Source: Planctomycetota bacterium
GTDB taxonomy: Bacteria > Planctomycetota > B15-G4 > JADJEK01
NCBI GenBank assembly: GCA_016709145.1
Contig: JADJEK010000002.1
Coordinates: forward strand, 372,001 to 436,000
Reading direction: 5' to 3'
Length of the DNA stretch: 64,000 bases
Numbering within the stretch: position 1 is the first letter of the stretch; the number at the start of each line of letters is the position of its first letter. Positions 24,659 through 34,102 of the stretch are shown piece after piece. The notes below the pieces were generated by a model. The model was given only the letters and a program-made list of their open reading frames with translations. It searched no databases and had not been told where the DNA came from. Both the position numbers and the translations under genes were made by a program.

Positions 24659-27148
24659 ATGCAGGGAGTTGCGGCACTCGTCGAACCGATGGAACCACTT
24701 CGAACCATTCCCGATGTCGAGCTCGTGCTTCGTAGTGCGGAGCACATGGACTGGATCCGTCGGTTGGCGGGGCGGCTCGTTCGTGATGCGGACATGCGCG
24801 ACGACCTCGTCCAGGAGAGTCTGCTCGCGTCGTGGATTCGACGAGCCTCGTTGCGCTTCCCTCGCGCGTTCGGCGCCTCGTACCTGAGACGCGGCGAAGC
24901 TCGCGCTGCCCGTGGGAACGATCGGCGGTCGCGGCGCGAACTCGCGGGCGGTCCTCGGGCGATCGGCTCGCACGATGTCGATCCCGCCGACGCCGCCGAA
25001 CGCGCCGAATTGTGCAGTCGCGTGCTCGCGGCACTTGCGGCGCTCGACGAGCCTCACCGGTCGACACTCGCGCTGCGGTTCATCGACGGACTCGAGCCGG
25101 CTGCGATCGCCGCACGTACCGGTGTGCCGGCGGCCACTGTCCGATCGCGGATCGGGCGCGGACTCGATCGGATGCGCGAGGCTTTGGATTCCGCGTACCA
25201 CGGCGAGCGCCGCACGTGGGTCCGTGGACTGGTCGCCCTGAGCACCTCACGCTGGCCTTGGGCCGCTTGGATGGCCGCCGCCGGTTTGATCGTGGTGTGC
25301 ACCGTGACGATGTGGCCCACTTCGTCGCACGAGGTGGTCACGTCCCATGCGAGCGCGAGGGAGGTCGTCGCGTCGCGTGAAGACGAGGCAACGACGGAAG
25401 TGGACGTCGCAACGCCGACGGCGAATCGGAACGAAGTCACCGTTGCCGTCGTCGCTGACGCGGTCACGCACGCGCGCGAACACCGCGTGCTCGTGACGAC
25501 GGAAGGCGGGACGGTCTTGCCCGGCGCGACCGTGGCCTTGTGCGCGGCGAACGGGGCGCTGGACGAACGTCATCTCGGGGATCGCACGCTGACCTCCGCG
25601 ATCTCCGGTCCGGATGGACGCGCAGTGCTTCAACTCGACGGCTTCTCCGACGACGAAGCGGACCGCGAGGTGATCGTGACCTGCGCGGGTCGCGGACGAG
25701 TACGGGCCGCGCTCGCGATCGATCAGTACGAGCAACGCGTGGTGTTCCCGGACACGGCGGCGACGTTCGGCCCGCTGCGCGTGCTCGCAGTCGACGACTC
25801 CGGCAACGCACTTGCCGGCGCGACTCTCGTCGGAGTCGATGACTTCGGCGCGCGCGACGTCGTGACCGATGCGTACGGGCGCGCGCAGCTCACTCACGGG
25901 AACGTCCACGCGACGCGCTGCACGCTCGTCGCGCACGACGGGATCCCCGAAACTGTGACCATCGAAGCCGATCGGTTCGATGCAGGCGCTCGCGTGATTC
26001 GCGCGAGCGCTCGCATCGCGATCGCCTTTCGCGTCATCGACGCCGTTTCGCGGCGACCCATCGCCGGCGCGGTGTGGCGCGAAGCGGGACGCATCGCATT
26101 TCGCGACGTGCCGTATCGCACGTTCGCACGCTCCGACGCGTTCGGCCACATCGCCGTGAAACTGCCCGCGGCCCGTGTCCGTGGCAACGTCCCGTGCCTG
26201 GTCGTCATCGACGCGCCTGGTTTCGCATCGACGGAGGTGCTCGTCACCGACGTCGCCGGCGCAGAGCGCGAGGTTTCGCTCGAACCCGAGCGTGTGATTC
26301 GCGGCCGCGTCGTCGATGGTTCCGGCGAACCACAGCGCGACGTCGACGTGCTCGTGAACTTGAATCCCGTCGGGATCTTCCCCGTCGCCGATCCGGCTCG
26401 GCCCGAGTCGGCCGCTCAGCAGTGGAATTGGATCGGCAATCGCGGGGCACTTCTTCGCACCGACGCACGGGGAGTGTTCGAACTGCGTGGCGCACCGGCG
26501 GCCGTGCGCGGGCGCGTCGGGATCCGCGACGTGGACGAGTGGACCGCCGAGCCGGTGAGCATCGAACCGACGCCAGGCTCGAGCTTGCTCGAGTTGCCCG
26601 ACCTCGTCAGGGCGCCGCGCGCGGAGGCGGAGTTCGCCGAGATCCGCGGCGTGGTGCGCTTCAACGGCAAGGCTGGGCCGATCCCTTGGGTCTGCGTCGG
26701 CGGTGGCGTGATGCGCCGCGGGCACGCGGACGTCGATGGGACCTTCCGAATCCCGCGCGTTGCGCCAGGGAAGGCGGTCGTGCGCTTCCTGATCCCCGGC
26801 CTGCAGATCGATGAACGCGTCGTCGACGCGCAAGCCGGAGAGACGATCGAGTGCTCCGTGAACATGGAATGCCCCGTGACCGCCATCCGCGGGACGGTCG
26901 TCGATGACGCCGGTCGTCCGCAGGCAGGCATCCTGCTGACGATCCGTGCCGAAGGTCGAACGCTGGCCGCGTATGGGACCGCTCAGGCCTGGACGCGCAC
27001 TGATGGGTCGTTCGAAACGCTTGCCGCAATCGAAGCCGGGGCACCGCTTCGCGCGGTCGTTCTGAGGCCGGGCAAGAGGGATGTGACGATCGAAGGCACG
27101 GCCGGCGTCGATCTACGGATCACGGTCCCTCCGGACTCCGCCGACTGA
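24659..27148 (+). CDS. ECF-type sigma factor fused to a membrane helix and carboxypeptidase-regulatory-like domains
   Basis: The 829-aa product begins as a sigma-70-family ECF factor. Region 2 (about 25-90) has HMDWIRRLAGRLVRD, then DDLVQESLLASW. Region 4 (about 120-178) has LAALDEPHRSTLALRF, then AARTGVPAATVRSRIGRGL. A membrane helix follows (about 200-219, WPWAAWMAAAGLIVVCTVTM). About 600 residues of repeated beta-sandwich modules come after it, of the carboxypeptidase-regulatory/CnaB-like type, with recurrent IRGxVxDxxGxPxxGxxV patterns. The DNA-binding part would be cytoplasmic and the tail extracytoplasmic, so one polypeptide may sense outside and direct transcription inside, perhaps after proteolysis. 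That mechanism is inference. The start is uncertain: TTG 24629, ATG 24659 and ATG 24689 are possible. Confidence 0.8.
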   Translation: MQGVAALVEPMEPLRTIPDVELVLRSAEHMDWIRRLAGRLVRDADMRDDLVQESLLASWIRRASLRFPRAFGASYLRRGEARAARGNDRRSRRELAGGPRAIGSHDVDPADAAERAELCSRVLAALAALDEPHRSTLALRFIDGLEPAAIAARTGVPAATVRSRIGRGLDRMREALDSAYHGERRTWVRGLVALSTSRWPWAAWMAAAGLIVVCTVTMWPTSSHEVVTSHASAREVVASREDEATTEVDVATPTANRNEVTVAVVADAVTHAREHRVLVTTEGGTVLPGATVALCAANGALDERHLGDRTLTSAISGPDGRAVLQLDGFSDDEADREVIVTCAGRGRVRAALAIDQYEQRVVFPDTAATFGPLRVLAVDDSGNALAGATLVGVDDFGARDVVTDAYGRAQLTHGNVHATRCTLVAHDGIPETVTIEADRFDAGARVIRASARIAIAFRVIDAVSRRPIAGAVWREAGRIAFRDVPYRTFARSDAFGHIAVKLPAARVRGNVPCLVVIDAPGFASTEVLVTDVAGAEREVSLEPERVIRGRVVDGSGEPQRDVDVLVNLNPVGIFPVADPARPESAAQQWNWIGNRGALLRTDARGVFELRGAPAAVRGRVGIRDVDEWTAEPVSIEPTPGSSLLELPDLVRAPRAEAEFAEIRGVVRFNGKAGPIPWVCVGGGVMRRGHADVDGTFRIPRVAPGKAVVRFLIPGLQIDERVVDAQAGETIECSVNMECPVTAIRGTVVDDAGRPQAGILLTIRAEGRTLAAYGTAQAWTRTDGSFETLAAIEAGAPLRAVVLRPGKRDVTIEGTAGVDLRITVPPDSAD

Positions 27149-27202
27149 GGAGTTCTCGGGGCCGAAACGACGAAGGGCGCGGCCTGGACCGCGTTCGCGC
27201 GG

Positions 27203-27225
27203 TATCCTCCGACCCCCTGTCGGAG
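27203..27225 (+). promoter_or_regulatory. Candidate -10 element (TATCCT) with overlapping dyad upstream of 27237
   Basis: GCGGTATCCT is followed by an inverted repeat CTCCGAC/GTCGGAG (27207-27225) just before the ATG at 27237. Similar -10-like sequences lie before ychF, the 58784 gene and others. The dyad could be an operator or a short leader hairpin. Confidence 0.35.
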
Positions 27226-27236
27226 ACTTTTCCTCG

Positions 27237-30152
27237 ATGCTCGCGGCCCTCGCGCTCGTGTTCTCGTGCCTTGGCGCGCTCGTCGCCACGACCGATCCGC
27301 CCAGCGACGGCGATTGGACCACGTTGACCGCAGAGACCGCGACCGCCGAGGGCGGCGCGACGCTGCGTCGTCTCGACGATGGGTCGTACCTCGCCGAAGG
27401 CGAGAACCCCGACGTCACGACCTACGAGTTCCTGTTCGCGACGCAGGTGAAAGGCATCACCGCGATCCGCGTCGAGGCGCTGGCGCATCCGAGCCTGCCG
27501 TACGGCGGACCGGGCCGCGCCGAGCAGGGCAACTTCGCGCTGTCCGAGGTCGACCTGACGGTGCTGCCGATCACGTCGCTCGGCAGCGACAAGGTGATCG
27601 GATTCCGGCGCGCGGTCGCCGACTTCTCGCAGAGCGACGGCGCGACGTTCTACCTGCCCCGCTTCGCCGTCGACGGCAAGATGAACCCGAACGAGTTCTA
27701 TGCGCCTGCGGGTCATCTGCGGCACGAGGCGCGCGAGCTCGTGTTCGAGCCGAAGGAGCCGTTCGGCACGACCGACGGCACGCGCTGGAAGCTGCGATTC
27801 CACTTCCGCTCGAGCTTCCCTCGACACTCCGCGGGTTGTCTGCGCATCTCGATCACGACGCGGCCCGAGACCGAACGGTTGATGCCGCTGCCCGCTGCTC
27901 CCGAAGACAGCCGCATCTCGAAGGCAACCGAACGCGGCATCGATTGGTTGCTGTTGAAGCAAGAGCCCGACGGCTCGTGGCTCGGTCCCGATGGATCGAT
28001 CTACTACGGCATGACGGCGCTCGGCGCTTACACGCTGATGCAGTGCGGCCTGCGCTTCGACCATCCTTCGGTAAAGGCGGCTCTCGCGTACCTCGAACGC
28101 GTGCCGGTCGTGCGCACGTATGACGCGGGGTGTGTGCTGATGGCCTACAAGGCGATGGGCGAGAACCGACCGAAGGAGCGCGTGAAAGCGATCACGCGCT
28201 TCCTGCTCGACACGCTCGGCAACGGCGCCAATCAAATCGGAGCGCGTTGGGGCTACCCGTTCGGCCACATGAACCCCGCCGAACGGTTGCACTGGGACCT
28301 GTCGAACACGCAGTACGCAGTGCTCGGCCTCCGCGCCGCCGCGCAGAGCGGCGAAAAGATCCCGACCAACGTCTGGGAACGCATCGCCGCCGACACGATG
28401 GAACTACAGGGCGACTACGGCGAGTTCGGTTACCGGCCCGACAAGAAGCCGACCGCGAGCATGACGCTCGCCGGCATGACGATCGTGTTGATCTGCGCCG
28501 AACAGCTCGCGCAGGTGAAAGGCAAGGAAGCCACCGTGCGCCGCTTGCAAGGCGCACTCGCGCGTGGCGAAGGCTGGCTCGAGCGCAATTGGTCGGTCGA
28601 AGCCAACGTCGCTCCCGGCAGCGATGGTGGCGATCGGCGCTGGTACTACTACTACCTCTACGGTCTCGAGCGGTACGGCTCGATCTCGAACAAGAAGGTC
28701 GTCGGCGGGCACGATTGGTACGCCGAAGCGTCGGATGCCGTGCTGCGCCGCCAAGGCGACGACGGCTCGTGGGCCACCGAGTACGGCGAAGGCGACGCGA
28801 ACACGTGCTTCGCACTGATCATGCTGAAGCGCGGCTCGCGCACGACCGGCGTCGAGCCGCGCTCGCGCACGAGCTCGGACGCGAGCGATGCCGACAAGCC
28901 GACGATCGCGTCGAACGGTGAGAACCCGATGCTGGCGTGGGTCCGTGGGCTCGGCGCCGAGGCAGAAGAACGCGTCGCCGCGGGTGAGTGCGTCAAGTCG
29001 GTGCAATGGAAGCTGAACGGCCAGGTGGTCGCGACCGTCGTTCCGCCACCCGACGCCGATGTGCGCTTCGAGCGCTTCTTGCTGCATCAACCGTTGCGCC
29101 GCAACGGGGTCCAGGAGCTCGAAGCCACGGTGCAATTCGTGGGCGTCGAGGGTGAAGCGCCGATCGAGTTCGTCTCCCAGCCGCTGATCGTCCGCGTCGA
29201 CAACGTCGAGGAACCGCGTCATCGCGAAACCGTGCGCGACCATGCCGCGGCGTTGACGGAGTTCGGCGATTGGGACGCGGTCGCTTCGTCCGTCGATGGG
29301 GGACATGCGGCCACGCACGCGGTCGACGGTCGCAATGGCACGTCGTGGGTCTGCTCCGACGTCGATCGCGAACCGTGGATCAAAGTCTCGCTGCGCCGCG
29401 CCGTCGCCGCCTGCGCGATCAAGGTGGTCGCTGCGCAGCCGTATCTCGGCGCCGACGGCCAATACGGACGCCCGCAGGACATCGAGGTCCAGGTGAACGG
29501 CGGCAAGCCCTTCAAGGTGCGCCTGCTCGACACGACGCGCGCGAAGCAGCGCATCGAGTTCCCGAAGGGCGGCGTCAAGAGCATCCGCATTGCGATCAAG
29601 AGCACGTATCCGGGCTCCGACGGCTCGCGCCGCTGTGGCTTCAAGGAGATCGAGTTGCTGCCGGTCATCGCGGCCGATGACGAGATCCGCGCCGCGTCGA
29701 CGTCGCGCCTGATCGTCGGGCCGGGTTCAGCGGCCGGCGACGAGTGGCGCTACACCAGCACGAAGCCAGGCGCTGGTTGGGAGCAGCCGATCTTCGACGA
29801 CAGCGCGTGGCCGAAGGCGAAGGGACCGTTCGGCGACGCGAACAACGCGAAGCCGCATGCGGGCCCGTTCGAAGGGGGTGGGCTGTGGATCCGCAAGACG
29901 TTCGTCACGGAGAAGGAAGTCGCGGGTCGACTGCTGGTGCAGATCTGCCACGACGACGGCGCCGAGGTGTTCCTAAACGGCATCCAGGTCGGCACGTTGC
30001 CGTCGTATTCGGCGGGCGCGTATCGCGGCGTGATCGTGCCGCAGGACGTCGCGGCGTTGGTGAAGCCCGGGCCGAACACGCTCGCCGTGCACTGCAACAA
30101 CATCGGTGGGGCGGCATGGCTCGACGTGCTGTTGCTCGAGTACTTGCCGTGA
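27237..30152 (+). CDS. Secreted multidomain protein: terpene-cyclase-like (alpha/alpha) domain, discoidin domain and sugar-binding-like C-terminus
   Basis: This 971-aa protein has a signal peptide (LAALALVFSCLGALVATT). An N-terminal beta domain (about 20-215) resembles the associated modules of DUF1553/DUF1549 planctomycete proteins. A helical domain with prenyltransferase/squalene-cyclase-type repeats follows (about 225-530, KQEPDGSWLGPDGSIYYG, GDDGSWATEYGEGDANTCFALIML). Next comes an F5/8-type C (discoidin) domain (about 665-815, ATHAVDGRNGTSWVCSD). The C-terminal jelly-roll (about 830-971, WIRKTFVT, DDGAEVFLNGIQVG) resembles the sugar-binding domain of GH2 enzymes. It probably acts outside the cytoplasm on or near polysaccharide. 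It overlaps the glycoside hydrolase gene by 4 nt (GTGA). Confidence 0.7.
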   Translation: MLAALALVFSCLGALVATTDPPSDGDWTTLTAETATAEGGATLRRLDDGSYLAEGENPDVTTYEFLFATQVKGITAIRVEALAHPSLPYGGPGRAEQGNFALSEVDLTVLPITSLGSDKVIGFRRAVADFSQSDGATFYLPRFAVDGKMNPNEFYAPAGHLRHEARELVFEPKEPFGTTDGTRWKLRFHFRSSFPRHSAGCLRISITTRPETERLMPLPAAPEDSRISKATERGIDWLLLKQEPDGSWLGPDGSIYYGMTALGAYTLMQCGLRFDHPSVKAALAYLERVPVVRTYDAGCVLMAYKAMGENRPKERVKAITRFLLDTLGNGANQIGARWGYPFGHMNPAERLHWDLSNTQYAVLGLRAAAQSGEKIPTNVWERIAADTMELQGDYGEFGYRPDKKPTASMTLAGMTIVLICAEQLAQVKGKEATVRRLQGALARGEGWLERNWSVEANVAPGSDGGDRRWYYYYLYGLERYGSISNKKVVGGHDWYAEASDAVLRRQGDDGSWATEYGEGDANTCFALIMLKRGSRTTGVEPRSRTSSDASDADKPTIASNGENPMLAWVRGLGAEAEERVAAGECVKSVQWKLNGQVVATVVPPPDADVRFERFLLHQPLRRNGVQELEATVQFVGVEGEAPIEFVSQPLIVRVDNVEEPRHRETVRDHAAALTEFGDWDAVASSVDGGHAATHAVDGRNGTSWVCSDVDREPWIKVSLRRAVAACAIKVVAAQPYLGADGQYGRPQDIEVQVNGGKPFKVRLLDTTRAKQRIEFPKGGVKSIRIAIKSTYPGSDGSRRCGFKEIELLPVIAADDEIRAASTSRLIVGPGSAAGDEWRYTSTKPGAGWEQPIFDDSAWPKAKGPFGDANNAKPHAGPFEGGGLWIRKTFVTEKEVAGRLLVQICHDDGAEVFLNGIQVGTLPSYSAGAYRGVIVPQDVAALVKPGPNTLAVHCNNIGGAAWLDVLLLEYLP

Positions 30153-33079
30153 ACGCCGTGCGCCGCGTCGTCGCGTGGTGGGTGCTGACGTGGCTCGTCG
30201 CGATCTCGTTCGCCCAAGCGCAATCCGCCGTCACGTTCGGCGCTCCGGACTTCCCAGCGGTCGGCATCGATCGCGTCGTCGACGTGCCCGGTGCTGTCGT
30301 CGCGACGACGGTGGACGAGCTGAACGCGGCACTCGCATCGACGCGCGTGCTCGTGTGGCGCCACGGTTCGACGATCCCCGCTGCGTCATGGCCCGCGATC
30401 AAGCAGTTCCTGCTGCGTGGCGGTCGATGGGTGCATCTCGGCGGCGAACCGTGGACGCGCGTCGTGACCGGCGGCCCGGGTACGTGGCGCGTCGAGGATC
30501 GCACGACGTCGATCCTCAAGGAGCTGCGACTGAACCAGAGTCGCGTCGAACCGGCCGCCGGATCGCGCGTGCGCGGCGTGGACGGCGCCGCCAGCGCGTT
30601 CCACGTCGACGCGTTGCCCGATGGCGCGACGGTGTCGATCCTCGAGCCGCGGTTCACGGACACCAAGACGTACCCCGACGAGGACGGATCGCCCGGAGCG
30701 CGCGAGGCCGTGGCGCATCCGCTCGCGTTCGTGCTCAAGCCGAATGACGACGAGGCCTTCCCGTTCGCGTCGGCGGCGTTCGCGATCGATCGGATCCGGG
30801 GCTTCTTCGCCGGGGGGCGCTGGGTGCTGCGCTTGTTGTCCAAGGCTCCTTCCGCCGCGGAGATCGCCGCGCTGCTCCAAGAGGCCGAACGCGAGGCCGT
30901 CGATCTCCGCGTGCGTCCCGCTCGCGGTTGCCTGCAACCCGGCGAACCCGCGGTCGTGTGGGTCGAGGTCGAAACGGCCGCGGAGACCTACGCGACGTAT
31001 CCGGGCGCGATGACGATCACGGCACCCGACGGTGCACAGACCGTGATCCCCTTCGCATGGGCGAGCGCGTTCGGCCGCAACGAGCCCGTCGCGGTCTCGA
31101 TCGGCACTCCGAAGGCTGCGGGGATCTGGCGCATCGACGCCCAATTCGAGAACGGCCGCCAGAGTTCGAGCGCGTTCTGGGTCATGGACGACGCGCTGTT
31201 CCGCTCGGGCGCGACGTTGTCGTTCGACCACCAGATGCTGCGCAAGGACGGCGCGCCGTATCCCGTCGTCGGCACGACGTTCATGTCGCCGTCGGTGCAT
31301 CGCGATTTCCTGTTCGAGCCCAACGTGGCCGAATGGGACGAGGCCTTCGCGACGTTCGCGCGCTTGAACTTGAACCTCGTGCGCACCGGCCTGTGGTCGG
31401 GCTGGGATCGCGCGGCGGAAGCCGACGGCACGCCGAAGGAGGATTTCCTGCGTGCGCTCGAGGCGTACTACCTGACGGCGCGCAAGCACGGGATCATCGT
31501 CCTGTTCAACGTGTTCGCGTTCATGCCGCCGCGCTTCGGGGGCGAGAACGCGTACCTCGATCCGAAAGCGGTCGCCGCGCAACAGCGCTTCGTCGGTGGC
31601 ATCGCCGCGCGCTTCAAGGACGCGCGGGAGTTCCACCTCGACCTCATCAACGAGCCGTCCTTCTGCAGTGAAGCGAAGCTGTGGTTCGCGCGCCCGAGCG
31701 GCGATCGCTTCGAGCGCGATGCGTTCCTCGCGTGGCTCGAGCGGACCTTCGCGAGCGAAGGCCGCGTCTGGCAGGACGAAGTCCGTTCGCGTTGGCGCCT
31801 GTTGCCCGACGAGCCGATCGGTTTGCCGGCGATCGAGGATTTCGACGACGGCACGACGTTCGGCTCGAAGCGTCCGTATCGCGCCCAAGATTGGCTGCGC
31901 TTCGCGAACGGCGCGTTCCGCGATTGGTGCTTCGCGATGCGCAAGGCCGTGCGCGACGCTGGCTCGCCGATGGCGATCACGGTCGGCCAGGACGAAGGCG
32001 GCCTACTTCAGCGCCCGCATCCGCAACTGATGGCCGACGCGCTCGAGTACACGTCGATCCACACGTGGTGGTGGAACGACCGCCTCGTGTTCGACGGCCT
32101 CGCGGCCAAGCGACGCGGTAAGCCGATGCTCGTCTCCGAGACCGGCGTGATGAATCGCGAGTTGCTGTCGGGTGACGCGCTGCGCTCGCTCGACGACGCG
32201 AAGGACCTGCTCGAGCGTAAGCTCGCGGCGGCGTTCGCGGCCGGCGCGTTCGGCGTCGTCCAGTGGTGCTGGGACGTCAATCCGTACATGGCGTCCGACA
32301 ACGAATGCGCGATCGGCATCCATCGCGTCGACGGCAGCTACAAGCCCGAGTGGAAGGCGCTCGCTCGCGTCGCGGAGTTCGTCGCGGCGACGCGGGACGA
32401 GTTCGACGGCTACGCCGAGCCATCGACCGTCGTCGTGATGTCCGACGTGGATCGATTCTCGCCGCGGGCGCTCGAAGGATTCGCGGCAGTGCATGCGGCA
32501 GCACGCAACGGCACGCGCGTTCGCATCGTCCTCGAGCCTCTGGCTCGTCACGATCTCGATCAGGCGACCCACGTCGTGCTCGCCTCGACGACAGGGATCT
32601 CCGACGACGCGTGGCGTGCGCTCGTCGACGCCGCGCGAGCCGGCGCACGCGTGAGTTGCTCCGGCTACTTCGAGGCCGACGAGGTGGGGCGGCACCGCGA
32701 GCGACTCGGGACCAAGCGACAACGCTTGGGCTTCGCCGGTGCGGAAGGTGTGGAGTTGCCTCGCCTCATCGCGGAATCCGGGTACGGCGTCATCGACGTC
32801 GACGAATGGACGTCGCACGAGATCGACGGCGCGAGGATCCGGCACTGGACGACACCGATCGACTGGGCCATGCGTGGGTATGGGCGGAGGATCTCCACGA
32901 GTTCCGTGGGCATCTCGTTCGTCGAGCCCGACGGGGACCTTCCGAACGCCCTCCGCTTCAGTCCGTTCGGCGTGCGCATCCACGACGTCCGGTATGCGAA
33001 GGCGACCCTGACGATCATGCTCGACGAGCGCACCGGAGGAAGTCAGGGCCTCTCGTTCATGAGCTTCGGCCGACCATGA
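30149..33079 (+). CDS. Secreted glycoside hydrolase, GH5/GH42-like clan A TIM barrel
   Basis: The 976-aa product starts at a GTG that overlaps the previous stop, giving a signal peptide ending near AISFAQAQS. N-terminal beta domains (about 25-370) precede a TIM barrel (about 380-760). The barrel has LNLNLVRTGLWSGWD, the acid/base glutamate in DLINEPSF and a probable nucleophile in VSETGVM, two signatures of clan A enzymes. The C-terminal part (about 760-976) has a flavodoxin/trimer-like domain such as that in GH42 enzymes. The substrate is unknown; a beta-galactoside or beta-mannoside is possible. It is co-transcribed with a secreted carbohydrate-binding protein and a sugar kinase, so it should release a sugar used by the cell. 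Confidence 0.72.
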   Translation: MNAVRRVVAWWVLTWLVAISFAQAQSAVTFGAPDFPAVGIDRVVDVPGAVVATTVDELNAALASTRVLVWRHGSTIPAASWPAIKQFLLRGGRWVHLGGEPWTRVVTGGPGTWRVEDRTTSILKELRLNQSRVEPAAGSRVRGVDGAASAFHVDALPDGATVSILEPRFTDTKTYPDEDGSPGAREAVAHPLAFVLKPNDDEAFPFASAAFAIDRIRGFFAGGRWVLRLLSKAPSAAEIAALLQEAEREAVDLRVRPARGCLQPGEPAVVWVEVETAAETYATYPGAMTITAPDGAQTVIPFAWASAFGRNEPVAVSIGTPKAAGIWRIDAQFENGRQSSSAFWVMDDALFRSGATLSFDHQMLRKDGAPYPVVGTTFMSPSVHRDFLFEPNVAEWDEAFATFARLNLNLVRTGLWSGWDRAAEADGTPKEDFLRALEAYYLTARKHGIIVLFNVFAFMPPRFGGENAYLDPKAVAAQQRFVGGIAARFKDAREFHLDLINEPSFCSEAKLWFARPSGDRFERDAFLAWLERTFASEGRVWQDEVRSRWRLLPDEPIGLPAIEDFDDGTTFGSKRPYRAQDWLRFANGAFRDWCFAMRKAVRDAGSPMAITVGQDEGGLLQRPHPQLMADALEYTSIHTWWWNDRLVFDGLAAKRRGKPMLVSETGVMNRELLSGDALRSLDDAKDLLERKLAAAFAAGAFGVVQWCWDVNPYMASDNECAIGIHRVDGSYKPEWKALARVAEFVAATRDEFDGYAEPSTVVVMSDVDRFSPRALEGFAAVHAAARNGTRVRIVLEPLARHDLDQATHVVLASTTGISDDAWRALVDAARAGARVSCSGYFEADEVGRHRERLGTKRQRLGFAGAEGVELPRLIAESGYGVIDVDEWTSHEIDGARIRHWTTPIDWAMRGYGRRISTSSVGISFVEPDGDLPNALRFSPFGVRIHDVRYAKATLTIMLDERTGGSQGLSFMSFGRP

Positions 33080-34044
33080 CCGCGCTCCTCGCGCTCGACG
33101 TCGGCGGCACGCGCACGCGCGCGATCGTGTTCACCGAGGCCGGTCACGTGCTCGGCCGCGGCGATGCCGGACCCGGCAACGACCACGATCGCCCGACGCG
33201 CGACGTCGCGCGTGCGCTGCGTTCCGCGATCGACGCGGCATTCGCCGACGCTGGCCTGCGCCGCGCGCGCGTCGACGTCGCCGCCTTCGCGATGGCGAGC
33301 GCAGCGTCGCGCGTCGACCTCGCGCGCCTCTCGCCGATGGTCGGCGCACTGCGCGTCGCCGACGACGCGTTCGTCGTGCATGACAGCGAGGCGACGCTCG
33401 CCGGCGGACTCGCGCTGCGTCCCGGCATCGGCATCATCTGCGGCACCGGATCGTCGGTGATCGGCGTCGATGCGCGCGGCCGTTCGTGGCGCACCGGCGG
33501 ATTCGGCGGTCGCATGGACGACGTCGGCGCCGGCGCGTGGGTGGGGCTCGAAGCGTTGAAGGCGGTCGCACGCGCGGCCGACGGCCGCGGGCCGAAGACG
33601 ACGCTGACGCGGCTCGTGCTGCGCGAGCTCGACTTGCGCGAGCCCCGCGCGATGCTCTCCCGCATCGAGTCGCCGACGTTCGAACGCAAGGACGTCGCCG
33701 CACTCACGCGCTGCGTGACCCGCGCGGCGCAGCGCGGTGATCGCGTCGCGCGCTCGATCCAAGCCCACGGCGCGGCCGAGCTCGCGCTCTGCGTCGCGAC
33801 GATCGTGCGCAGGCTCGCTCTCGGCGGCGGCCCGATCGAGGTCGTCATGACGGGCGGCGTCGCCGAGTCCGATCCCGCGTACGCGCGCAAGATCCAAGCG
33901 GCCGTTCGACGCGCGGTTCCCGGCAGCCGTTGGCGCGTCCCTGCCCTCGCTCCGCTCGGCGGAGCGGCGTTGATCGCGCTGCGTCGCGCCGGCATACGCA
34001 TCGACGGCGACGTCCTCGACCGCTTGCGCGCCGCGACGTCCTGA
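33076..34044 (+). CDS. BadF/BadG-type sugar kinase, probably N-acetylglucosamine kinase-like
   Basis: The 322-aa protein has the ASKHA ATPase fold. The phosphate-1 loop is ALDVGGTRTRAIVF, an acidic residue in VVHDSEATLAGG may be the base, and GIICGTGSSVIGVD is phosphate-2. TGGFGGRMDDVGAGAWVG and VVMTGGVAES (adenosine motif) complete the set. This order is typical of eukaryote-type GlcNAc kinases and BadF/BadG proteins. It phosphorylates an amino sugar or similar hexose in the cytoplasm. Its ATG overlaps the glycoside hydrolase stop, so its substrate may be the hydrolase product. Confidence 0.82.
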   Translation: MTALLALDVGGTRTRAIVFTEAGHVLGRGDAGPGNDHDRPTRDVARALRSAIDAAFADAGLRRARVDVAAFAMASAASRVDLARLSPMVGALRVADDAFVVHDSEATLAGGLALRPGIGIICGTGSSVIGVDARGRSWRTGGFGGRMDDVGAGAWVGLEALKAVARAADGRGPKTTLTRLVLRELDLREPRAMLSRIESPTFERKDVAALTRCVTRAAQRGDRVARSIQAHGAAELALCVATIVRRLALGGGPIEVVMTGGVAESDPAYARKIQAAVRRAVPGSRWRVPALAPLGGAALIALRRAGIRIDGDVLDRLRAATS

Positions 34045-34102
34045 CGCGTGAATGCCCGCGCGCGGACGCTACGCTTCCGGCCCAAACTCCCCCGGTGATC
34101 CC

